The notes beneath the pieces were generated by a model. It had not been told where the DNA came from, searched no databases, and saw only the letters and a program-made list of their open reading frames with translations. Positions 35,380-41,818 of a stretch of DNA of 64,000 nucleotides are shown in pieces. Location: the NCBI GenBank assembly GCA_963772815.1, contig CAVYYV010000002.1, forward strand, positions 62,001-126,000. Reading direction: 5' to 3'. A program made the translations under genes and the position numbers. The first letter of the stretch is position 1, and every line of letters starts with the position of its first letter. This stretch comes from DATFFO01 sp963772815. Its GTDB lineage: Bacteria > Actinomycetota > Acidimicrobiia > Spongiisociales > ZC4RG35.

Positions 35380-36551
35380 CACCCAACTCCCTGAGCCAGG
35401 CGGTTGCGAACGGCGGCGGCATCCATGCCCGAGAACCCGATTCGATCCAGGGCCCTGCCGGCGGCGGAGAGATCCCCTCCCAGCACCGACTCGGCCAGCC
35501 GAAGCACCGCCCGCGAGGTGGGAGCGGGAACGCCGGCGGCGTCGGCGGCCGAGATCAGCGGCACCAGAGAGCCGAGGACCCCGTCACGGACCAGGGAGCG
35601 GGCTGCATCCTCGGGAGGCACAGCCCGAACGTCGTCACCGTCGACCGTGCCGGCCACCGCTTCGATCAGCTCTGCATCGGTGGGGAAATCCCGCACCCCG
35701 AACGAGGCCGCTACCCGGCGCCGTTCTGCGGCGAGGTCGGCGATCAGGGCCCGGTGTCGATCTCCGAGGAGGCCGGCGAAGGTGCCCGACTCCACCGGGA
35801 TCGCTCCGGGCAACCGGGCGGATCGGTCGGCAGGGGCGGCAGGACCCCCGAGTAGCAGTGCCGGGATCTCCACCAGCGCCGAGGCGTCCGTGAGAGAGGA
35901 GTGCAACGAGGTCGGCGCCGGGGTCAAATCGGACAGGTATCCGGCTACCCGCTCGATGCTCGACGACGCCGACTGGGGCAGGGCGGCGGCGGGAGTAGGC
36001 CGGCGGCGGCTCAGGTGCAGAGTCCCTCCCTCCTCGAGGATGTCGAAGGGAAGCGACTGCACCTCCACGATGGTGACGTCGGCCGTCGAGCCTCCCACGC
36101 CCAGCCAATAGGCGAGTTCCAGCCCCCCGAACGTGCGGGCGGGCGTGACCACGATGAGCTGGCCGTCCTGGACCTGCTGGGCCAGGACCAGGCCGTACGT
36201 CCGTTGCTTGAGCACCGGACCGGAGACCACCACCATGTCCGAGGCCGCCACGGCGGCATCGAGCACCGAGGTGACTTCGATCGAAGGTCGGTCTCCACCA
36301 ACCCGGAAGGTGCCGATCGGCCCCTCGCCGCGCAACGTGATCGAGCCGCGTTGGAGCGCTTCGACCTCGTCGTTGTAGACGGTGAAGAGGCGGACCTCGT
36401 CGGCTCCCTCGGCCAGGAACCACGCTGCCAGAGCACGACCTTCAACACCCGAGCCCAGCACTGTGACCCGGGCCGGGGTGCGGGGGTCGGCGCGGCGTGG
36501 AGCCGGCGCAGACAGCGCCGCCACCACGTCGTGGAAGCCTGCCGTGGTCAT
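35379..36551 (-). CDS. Opine-dehydrogenase-like NAD(P) oxidoreductase, possible BMC cargo
   Basis: 390 residues. After an N-terminal FHDVVAALSAP helix and Pro/Arg linker comes a Rossmann fold (VTVLGSGVEGRALAAWFLAEGADEVRLF), a SDMVVVSGPVLKQRTYG segment and a helical C-terminal domain like octopine/nopaline dehydrogenases. Opine dehydrogenases reversibly make or split secondary amines between an amino acid and a keto acid. Here it might oxidise an N-alkylglutamate to glutamate plus aldehyde. The short amphipathic N-terminal helix plus linker is the classic form of an encapsulation peptide. Family call is moderate; ketopantoate-reductase relatives are the alternative. Confidence 0.65.
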   Translation of the reverse strand: MTTAGFHDVVAALSAPAPRRADPRTPARVTVLGSGVEGRALAAWFLAEGADEVRLFTVYNDEVEALQRGSITLRGEGPIGTFRVGGDRPSIEVTSVLDAAVAASDMVVVSGPVLKQRTYGLVLAQQVQDGQLIVVTPARTFGGLELAYWLGVGGSTADVTIVEVQSLPFDILEEGGTLHLSRRRPTPAAALPQSASSSIERVAGYLSDLTPAPTSLHSSLTDASALVEIPALLLGGPAAPADRSARLPGAIPVESGTFAGLLGDRHRALIADLAAERRRVAASFGVRDFPTDAELIEAVAGTVDGDDVRAVPPEDAARSLVRDGVLGSLVPLISAADAAGVPAPTSRAVLRLAESVLGGDLSAAGRALDRIGFSGMDAAAVRNRLAQGVG

Positions 36552-36559
36552 GGATCAGG

Positions 36560-36841
36560 TCAGGCGGTCTGGGGAAGGATGCCCTCGAGCTCAGACGAAG
36601 GCCGGGGGATGACGTGAACGGCGATGACCTCGCCCACCTTGTTGGCTGCCACGGCGCCGGCGTCCACCGCCGCCTTGACCGCCCCGACTTCTCCACGCAC
36701 GAACATGGCGACCAGGCCGCCTCCGACATTCTCCTGACCCATCAACGACACGTTGGCTGCCTTCACCATGGCATCGGCCGCCTCGATGGCGGCCACCACT
36801 CCCCGTGTCTCGATCATCCCGAGGGCGATCTGTTCGGACAT
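36560..36841 (-). CDS. BMC-H hexameric shell protein
   Basis: 93 residues, one BMC domain: ALGMIETRGVVAAIEAADAMVKAANVSLMGQENVGGGLVAMFVRGEVGAVKAAVDAGAVAANKVGEVIAVHVIPRP. Clear family motifs are the IETRG start, the GGGLVA loop near the pore, and VIPRPS at the end. Six chains tile the shell facet with a central pore. It is the only BMC-H in the window. Confidence 0.96.
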   Translation of the reverse strand: MSEQIALGMIETRGVVAAIEAADAMVKAANVSLMGQENVGGGLVAMFVRGEVGAVKAAVDAGAVAANKVGEVIAVHVIPRPSSELEGILPQTA

Positions 36842-36855
36842 CGATGCTCTCCTCT

Positions 36856-37173
36856 CTAGCTCTTCTTTGAAGTGCTCGTCTTCACTTTGGCAGGATCTAC
36901 GGCCCGACCCCCCACGGTGACGTCTTCGACTATCACGACGACGGCCAGGTCGGTCGGCACACCCATGGTCCGGGCGGACTGGCGGGCGGCCGAACCGCTC
37001 GCCACCAGCACCACGTCACCCTCGCCGGCGCCCACCGCGTCGAGCGCAACAACCTCCGGCTCGACCACCTTGCCGTCGGTGGTGACGAGATCCACGATGA
37101 GCATCCGGTGCCCGGTCAGGCTCTGGTCTTTCACGGTGCCGGTGACCGTGCCCACCACCCGGCCCAGCCGCAT
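36856..37173 (-). CDS. BMC-P pentameric vertex protein (EutN/CcmL family)
   Basis: 105 residues, starting MRLGRVVGTVTGTVKDQSLTGHRMLIVD and containing VVALDAVGAGEGDVVLVASGSAARQS, the EutN/CcmL OB-fold core. Pentamers cap the shell vertices. With BMC-H and BMC-T it completes a minimal closed shell. Its start overlaps the stop of the glutamine-synthetase-like gene (TGATG). The C-terminal Ser/Thr/Lys tail is slightly long. Confidence 0.95.
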   Translation of the reverse strand: MRLGRVVGTVTGTVKDQSLTGHRMLIVDLVTTDGKVVEPEVVALDAVGAGEGDVVLVASGSAARQSARTMGVPTDLAVVVIVEDVTVGGRAVDPAKVKTSTSKKS

Positions 37174-38459
37174 CAGAAATTCCTCAGATACCGGGCTTGC
37201 TCCACCTGGGTCACCTGGTCGGCCATGAAGCCCAGCTCCCGCTCGGCCTGGCTGAGGTAGATGCTCAACAGATCCGGGTCGATCACCTCGGCCACCAGCT
37301 TCGAGTCCCGGGCCAGCTCGATGGCGGTGGCCAGATCAGTGGGGAGGGGATCCGCATCCTCGTTGGCGTATCCGTCCCCGGTCTCCCTGGGCATGGGCTT
37401 GAGGCCCTCTTCGATCCCCTTGAGCCCCGAAGCGATCTGAACCGCCAGCAGCAGATACGGATTGGCGTCGGCGGATCCGTCCCTCTGCTCGACACGTACC
37501 GCCGGGTTGGGGCCCTCGATCACCCGCAAGCCCACCGTGCGGTTGTCGACGCCCCAGGCGTTGTTGACCGGACAGAAGGTGTAGGGGCGGCGGCGCCGGT
37601 AGGCGTTGGGAGTAGGAGCGGAGAAGGCCGCCGCCTCGCACATGTGCCGCTGCATCCCGGCCAGATACTGCTTGCCGAGACGGGAGAGGTGGCCCCTGTC
37701 GGCGAATAGGTTCTTGCCATTCTGGTGAATGGAGTGGTGCACGTGGAAGCTGTTGCCCGACAGGTCGATGAAGGGCTTGGCCATGAAGGTGGCCACATAG
37801 CCATGGGCTATGGCTAGCTGCTTGACCATGCCCCGGAATGCCACCACCCGGTCGGCCGTCTCCACCGCGTTCGCATAGCGGATGTTGACCTCGACCTGCC
37901 CGGGTGCGTATTCGGGATTGGACTGTTCGATCGGGATTCCGGCCGCCACCAGGTCGTTGCGGATCGGACCCAGAACATGCTCGAGCTCCATGGCCCGCTC
38001 CAACCCATACACCTGAATTCCGGTGTCGCGGGGTCGCAGAGTCTCGGGATCGAGGAGGAAGAACTCGAGCTCGGCGCCGATAGAGACCTCGTAGCCCATG
38101 TCCTCGGCCTTGGCGACCACCTTGATGAGGGCATTACGGGGATCGACCTCGACTGGGTCACCGTGCTCGGTCTCGACGCGGCCGAAGACAAAGGCAGCCC
38201 CGGGATCCCAGGGCATGGAATGGAGGTGCTCGGTGAGGGGGCGGACCTTGATGTCGGGATAGCCGGTTCCCATGCTCGTGTAGGGGGTGTCCCACACGTC
38301 ACAGGTCATGTCCATGGCGAAGATGGCGTTGGACATGGCCATCCCCTCCTCCAGGATCACCGGCCAGTGTGAGGCGGGGATCCGCTTGCCGCGGAACAGA
38401 CCGTTGAGATCGCCCACACCCAACACCACGGTGGTGATCCCCTCGGGAAGACCGGCCAT
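37173..38459 (-). CDS. Glutamine-synthetase-like gamma-glutamyl amine ligase
   Basis: 428 residues from the ATG preceded by GAGAGGAGC; an upstream in-frame start lies over the operator and is rejected. Metal and substrate motifs of the fold are present: IGAELEFFLLD, NPEYAPGQVEVNI, GNSFHVHHSIHQ, NRTVGLRVIEGPNPAVRVEQRDGSADANPY. It is shorter and more divergent than biosynthetic GlnA and close in style to GmaS/PuuA-type enzymes that link glutamate to an amine using ATP. Leading a BMC operon with an MgsABC-like set in trans, it likely makes a gamma-glutamyl-alkylamide. Amine identity unknown. Confidence 0.85.
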   Translation of the reverse strand: MAGLPEGITTVVLGVGDLNGLFRGKRIPASHWPVILEEGMAMSNAIFAMDMTCDVWDTPYTSMGTGYPDIKVRPLTEHLHSMPWDPGAAFVFGRVETEHGDPVEVDPRNALIKVVAKAEDMGYEVSIGAELEFFLLDPETLRPRDTGIQVYGLERAMELEHVLGPIRNDLVAAGIPIEQSNPEYAPGQVEVNIRYANAVETADRVVAFRGMVKQLAIAHGYVATFMAKPFIDLSGNSFHVHHSIHQNGKNLFADRGHLSRLGKQYLAGMQRHMCEAAAFSAPTPNAYRRRRPYTFCPVNNAWGVDNRTVGLRVIEGPNPAVRVEQRDGSADANPYLLLAVQIASGLKGIEEGLKPMPRETGDGYANEDADPLPTDLATAIELARDSKLVAEVIDPDLLSIYLSQAERELGFMADQVTQVEQARYLRNF

Positions 38460-38503
38460 TGTCGATGCTCCTCTCCGGCTCGTTGGCGAGACCCTAGTGA
38501 GAC

Positions 38504-38518
38504 TGTATACAGTACTCA
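38504..38518. promoter_or_regulatory. Candidate GntR operator in the BMC/oxidase divergent promoter, copy 4
   Basis: TGTATACAGTACTCA lies 44 bases from the ligase start and 18 bases from the oxidase start on the other strand, so one bound dimer could control both operons. Confidence 0.7.
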
Positions 38519-38536
38519 AGCGAACCCGAGGGAGAA

Positions 38537-39679
38537 ATGTCCGGATCGCGATTCGCCGTTGTAGGCGCTGGCATCGTAGGCGTGATGACGGCCCTGGAGC
38601 TGCGTAAACAGGGTCATTCCGTCACGCTCTACGACGGGTGGGAGCCCGGGCACACCAGAGCGGCATCCTCCGGCACCCACCGGGTGACCAGATCCGCCCA
38701 CGGCGCCGACGAGCTCTACACCCGCTGGCAGTGGGAGGCTCGCATGCGCTGGCTGGAGCTGCAGGCCGAGTGGGGCGTCGAGCTGTTCCACGAAACCGGG
38801 GGCCTCGTGTTGGCCGAGACCGGGCGCTCCGGCTGGGAGGCGGCCGCCCTCCCCACCCTGGCTCGACTGGGTATCCCCGCCCTGCGTCTCAGCCCCGCCG
38901 AGTTGTCGGCTCGCTGGCCGCACATGAACTTCCAGCGGGTCGAATTCGGACTCTACGAGCCCCACGCCGGGTTCCTTTGGTCGAGACGAGCGCTGGTTAC
39001 CGGCTTCAAGCGATTCCGGGAGATGGGAGGCGAGTTCGTCCGTGCCCGCCCCCGCACCACCCCGGGTGAGAGGCTGGAGGTCAACGGTTCGCCCCTCAAC
39101 GCCGATGTCACCGTGGTATCGACGGGATCGTGGATGAGAGAGATGTTCAGACGCACGGTGGGTCACATGCTGGAGGTCGTGCGCCAGGACGTCATCTTCA
39201 TCTCCCCGCCCGAGGGGTCACGCACCTACGACGCCGATCGCCATCCGGTGTGGATCGACCACGGCTATCCCGGCTATGGGATCCCGGCGGTGGAGGGGCA
39301 CGGGTTCAAGGCGGTGATCGCCTGGCATCAGTCCGACATCGACCTCGACTCGGACGACCGGGTGGTGGACCGGGGCGCCCTGGTCCGCAGCCGCCAGTAT
39401 CTGTCGTATCGATTCCCCGAACTGGTCGATCAGCCCATCACCGACCAGAAAGTGTGCCACATCGTGATGACGCCCGACACACATTTCCTGTTCGACTTCC
39501 ACCCCGAGCACCCCGACATCATCCTGGCCGGGGGAGGCTCCGGGGGCATCTTCAAGCACGGCCCCGTCATCGGCGAGTATGTGGCGGGCATGGCGACCGG
39601 GCGATGGCGGCCGGATGCCCGCTTCACGATCGAGAACCGAACCTCGCTGGCGCTGGGCGAATCGCCCAGCGGGCGCTGA
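38537..39679 (+). CDS. Sarcosine-oxidase-like flavoprotein (MSOX/N-methyl amino acid oxidase family)
   Basis: 380 residues; GGGAGAA precedes the ATG. FAD-binding N-terminus FAVVGAGIVGVMTALELRKQGHSVTLYD, the ASSGTHRVTR loop that replaces the family's SSH(G)xTR, and a C-terminal CHIVMTPDTHFLFDFHPEHPDIILAGGGSGG with the Cys that anchors FAD covalently in monomeric sarcosine oxidase. The family oxidises secondary amines (N-methyl or N-alkyl amino acids) to an imine, releasing amino acid, aldehyde and H2O2. Divergent from the BMC operon and sharing its operator, it may oxidise the N-alkylglutamate. Confidence 0.88.
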   Translation: MSGSRFAVVGAGIVGVMTALELRKQGHSVTLYDGWEPGHTRAASSGTHRVTRSAHGADELYTRWQWEARMRWLELQAEWGVELFHETGGLVLAETGRSGWEAAALPTLARLGIPALRLSPAELSARWPHMNFQRVEFGLYEPHAGFLWSRRALVTGFKRFREMGGEFVRARPRTTPGERLEVNGSPLNADVTVVSTGSWMREMFRRTVGHMLEVVRQDVIFISPPEGSRTYDADRHPVWIDHGYPGYGIPAVEGHGFKAVIAWHQSDIDLDSDDRVVDRGALVRSRQYLSYRFPELVDQPITDQKVCHIVMTPDTHFLFDFHPEHPDIILAGGGSGGIFKHGPVIGEYVAGMATGRWRPDARFTIENRTSLALGESPSGR

Positions 39680-39705
39680 ACGACCGGCCGGCGGTCGGGG
39701 AAGAC

Positions 39706-40389
39706 TCAGGCCACCTCGTCCAGGAACCAGCCCACCAGGTCGCCGACCCGCTGGTCCACCTCGGGGTTCCGCTGCTTGGTCTCCACGAGCAATTCCTCGG
39801 GGTTGCCCCCCAGGGCTCGAAGGGCCGAGGCGCCACCGGTGGACATCCACATCGACAGGTGGTCGTAGTCCACCTCGGGATGGAACTGGGCGCCGATCGA
39901 ATTGCCCACCCGGAACAGTTGGGGGCCTACCGAGTTGGCGGCGATCAGCTCGCCCCCAGGAGGAACGTCGAACACGTCCTTGTGCCACTCGAACCAGAAG
40001 CCTGAGATGCGGGGATTGTCGGAGTCGACCTCGTGCCATCCGATCTCCGGGGCGGGCGCCCGCCACACCTCCCCACCTGCGGCTGCCGCCAGGGCCTGTG
40101 AGCCGAAGCAGATGCCGAGCACCGGTACCGACGCGTCCATCGCCACTCTGAGCATCTCGAGCTCGGGATCCAACCAGGAAGCGATCCGCCGGTCGTGAAC
40201 CGACCAGGGCGAGCCCAGCGGAACGATCAGGTCGAAATCGGTTGGGTCGGGGAAAGAGGAGATCCCCCCGGGCACGGTCCGATCCGCCTGGACCACGAGC
40301 GAGACCAGCTCGAAACCACGTAGTTCCAGCTCGCGCCCCACGGCGGCCGCCTTCTCGTATTCATCATGCTCCACAACCAGTGCTCGCAC
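39706..40389 (-). CDS. Class I glutamine amidotransferase-like protein
   Basis: 227 residues from GTG with GGAG upstream. Nucleophile elbow PVLGICFGSQALAAAAGG and catalytic His in IGAQFHPEVDYDHL. It is a free-standing GMP-synthase-like amidotransferase domain, convergent to the oxidase. Stand-alone members include gamma-glutamyl hydrolases, and a role in releasing a gamma-glutamyl group is conceivable here, but nothing in the sequence proves it. Part of a group with the SRPBCC and enoyl-CoA hydratase genes. Confidence 0.8.
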   Translation of the reverse strand: MRALVVEHDEYEKAAAVGRELELRGFELVSLVVQADRTVPGGISSFPDPTDFDLIVPLGSPWSVHDRRIASWLDPELEMLRVAMDASVPVLGICFGSQALAAAAGGEVWRAPAPEIGWHEVDSDNPRISGFWFEWHKDVFDVPPGGELIAANSVGPQLFRVGNSIGAQFHPEVDYDHLSMWMSTGGASALRALGGNPEELLVETKQRNPEVDQRVGDLVGWFLDEVA

Positions 40390-40472
40390 ACACGCTCCTC
40401 TGCGGGCTCACCGTCTTCGTGAGTGAACGCGGACTCTGTGAACGTTCTTCCAGCCGAAAGCCGCGAAAAGGT

Positions 40473-40910
40473 TCACAGAAGGGACCGTTCCACCCGCAAC
40501 CGCAACCGCAAGAGGTTCCTGCGCCAGATCCAGGCCAGGATCGGGGTGGCGAAGAAAGCGGTGAAGGGCCCGCCCAGCCACCACGGAAAAGTGAGGTGCT
40601 CGGTCCAGGTGAATCGGGTGCCGCCGGCCACCGCATCCAGATCGAAACGGCCGCGACCGCTGACCAGGCCGCGGTGTTCCACCTCGATGGATTCGCCCTC
40701 GATCCATCCGGTCACCTCGATCACGTCCGTGGTGCGGAGCGGCCCGACCCTGGTGGCGACCTCCATCACAGCCCCCACGCCGGACTGCTCCCGGGAGCGG
40801 AACCCAATGCTCTCGGCGTCCGCCATCCACTCCGCGTGTGACCCCAGATCTGCCAGGTGCTCCCATACGACCGATTTCGGTGCGTCGATCAACACGTCGA
40901 CCCGGATCAC
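40473..40910 (-). CDS. SRPBCC/polyketide-cyclase-like protein
   Basis: 145 residues starting with GTG. START-like pattern: VDVLIDAPKSVVWEHLADLGSHAEWM at the N-terminus, beta strands, and a long C-terminal helix (FFATPILAWIWRRNLLRLRLRVERSLL). Such proteins bind hydrophobic ligands; function here is unknown. It follows the enoyl-CoA hydratase by four bases, so the two are co-transcribed. Confidence 0.75.
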   Translation of the reverse strand: MIRVDVLIDAPKSVVWEHLADLGSHAEWMADAESIGFRSREQSGVGAVMEVATRVGPLRTTDVIEVTGWIEGESIEVEHRGLVSGRGRFDLDAVAGGTRFTWTEHLTFPWWLGGPFTAFFATPILAWIWRRNLLRLRLRVERSLL

Positions 40911-40914
40911 GTTC

Positions 40915-41682
40915 TCATCTGCCGCTGAACTCGGCCGCCCTCTTGTTCAAGAAGGCGGCCACACCCTCCTTGGCATCCTCGGTTGAGAAGGCCGTGGCGA
41001 AGTTCTCCGCCTCGACCTGCATCCCCTTGGCCAGGGGCTGACCCCAGCCGTCGTTGATGGCGCGCTTGGCGGCCGCCAGGGCCACGGTTGGGCCTTCGGC
41101 CCACTTGGCGGCGTCCGCCACCGCCACCGACTCGAGCTCGTCAGGGGTAAGCATCTTGTCGGCCAGGCCCAGGGACAGGGCCTCCTGGGCAGTGACGTGG
41201 CGACCCGAGTACACGATCTCCTTCGCCGCCTGGTAACCAACGATGCGAGGGAGGCGCTGCGTGCCGCCCGACCCGGGGATGATGCCCAGGTTGATCTCGG
41301 GCTGGCCGACCTTGGCGTCGGTCGACAGATAGCGAAAGTCGGCTCCCATCGCCAGCTCCAGGCCACCGCCGAGGGCGTAGCCGCGAACCGCGGCGATGGT
41401 CGGCTTCGGAAGCCGCTCCAGTGCCCATACCGCCTCGGTGAGAGCGTTGGCGAGGGCGTCGTCCTCACCTGAGTCGAAGGCGGCCTGGAAGCCGGTTATG
41501 TCGGCTCCGGCGGCGAAGTGCGGCTCGCCGGTGACGACGACGGCCCGAATCTCCTGGTCCTGGCAATGGCGGAAGGCCTCGAGCAGGTCACCCGAAAGCT
41601 CGGCGCTGAGAGCATTGACCGGGGGCCGGTTGAGTCGGACGAGGGCGACGGCTCCGTCGCGGGTGAAGTCGACCAGGGACAT
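40915..41682 (-). CDS. Enoyl-CoA hydratase/isomerase family protein
   Basis: 255 residues starting MSLVDFTRDGAVALVRLNRPPVNALS with GGAGG upstream. Crotonase features: oxyanion loop FAAGADITGFQ, AAVRGYALGGGLELAMGADFRYLSTDAKVGQPEINLGIIPGSGGTQRLPRIVG with the two Glu positions of hydratases. It adds water to enoyl-CoA in fatty or branched acyl-CoA breakdown. A role in processing acyl-CoA leaving the BMC is possible, since a weak operator-like site lies upstream, but general beta-oxidation is as likely. Confidence 0.88.
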   Translation of the reverse strand: MSLVDFTRDGAVALVRLNRPPVNALSAELSGDLLEAFRHCQDQEIRAVVVTGEPHFAAGADITGFQAAFDSGEDDALANALTEAVWALERLPKPTIAAVRGYALGGGLELAMGADFRYLSTDAKVGQPEINLGIIPGSGGTQRLPRIVGYQAAKEIVYSGRHVTAQEALSLGLADKMLTPDELESVAVADAAKWAEGPTVALAAAKRAINDGWGQPLAKGMQVEAENFATAFSTEDAKEGVAAFLNKRAAEFSGR

Positions 41683-41786
41683 TTGACCTCCGCAAGATAT
41701 GGCTTGGTGAGGACTGTACCGGGTACGCGACGGCACCCGGCCGGTCGAGGTTTCTTTGGGCCACGGACCCCGAAAACCGACACCCT

Positions 41787-41799
41787 CAACCCAGGGTTG
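41787..41799. repeat. 13-bp palindrome sharing the start of the 46-bp repeats
   Basis: CAACCCAGGGTTG, a perfect odd palindrome in the gap after the acyl-CoA synthetase gene. CAACCCAGGGTT also begins both 46-bp repeats at 32020 and 32092. It may be a short terminator or a repeat-family remnant. Confidence 0.35.
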
Positions 41800-41818
41800 G
41801 CGAACGGCCGGCCCCGGG

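Noticed and set aside
31084..38459. Standard ethanolamine or propanediol utilisation BMC
   Set aside because: No EutBC, PduCDE, cobalamin adenosyltransferase, PduL or alcohol dehydrogenase genes are present in the cluster.
37173..38519. Upstream in-frame start for the glutamine-synthetase-like gene
   Set aside because: It would begin inside the operator palindrome and adds residues not found in the family; the ATG at 38459 has a good ribosome site.
41715..41729. TGTACCGGGTACGCG upstream of the enoyl-CoA hydratase as a fifth GntR operator
   Set aside because: Only the right half matches the consensus; the left half differs at three of seven positions and the centre is not A. It needs a genome-wide score before use.
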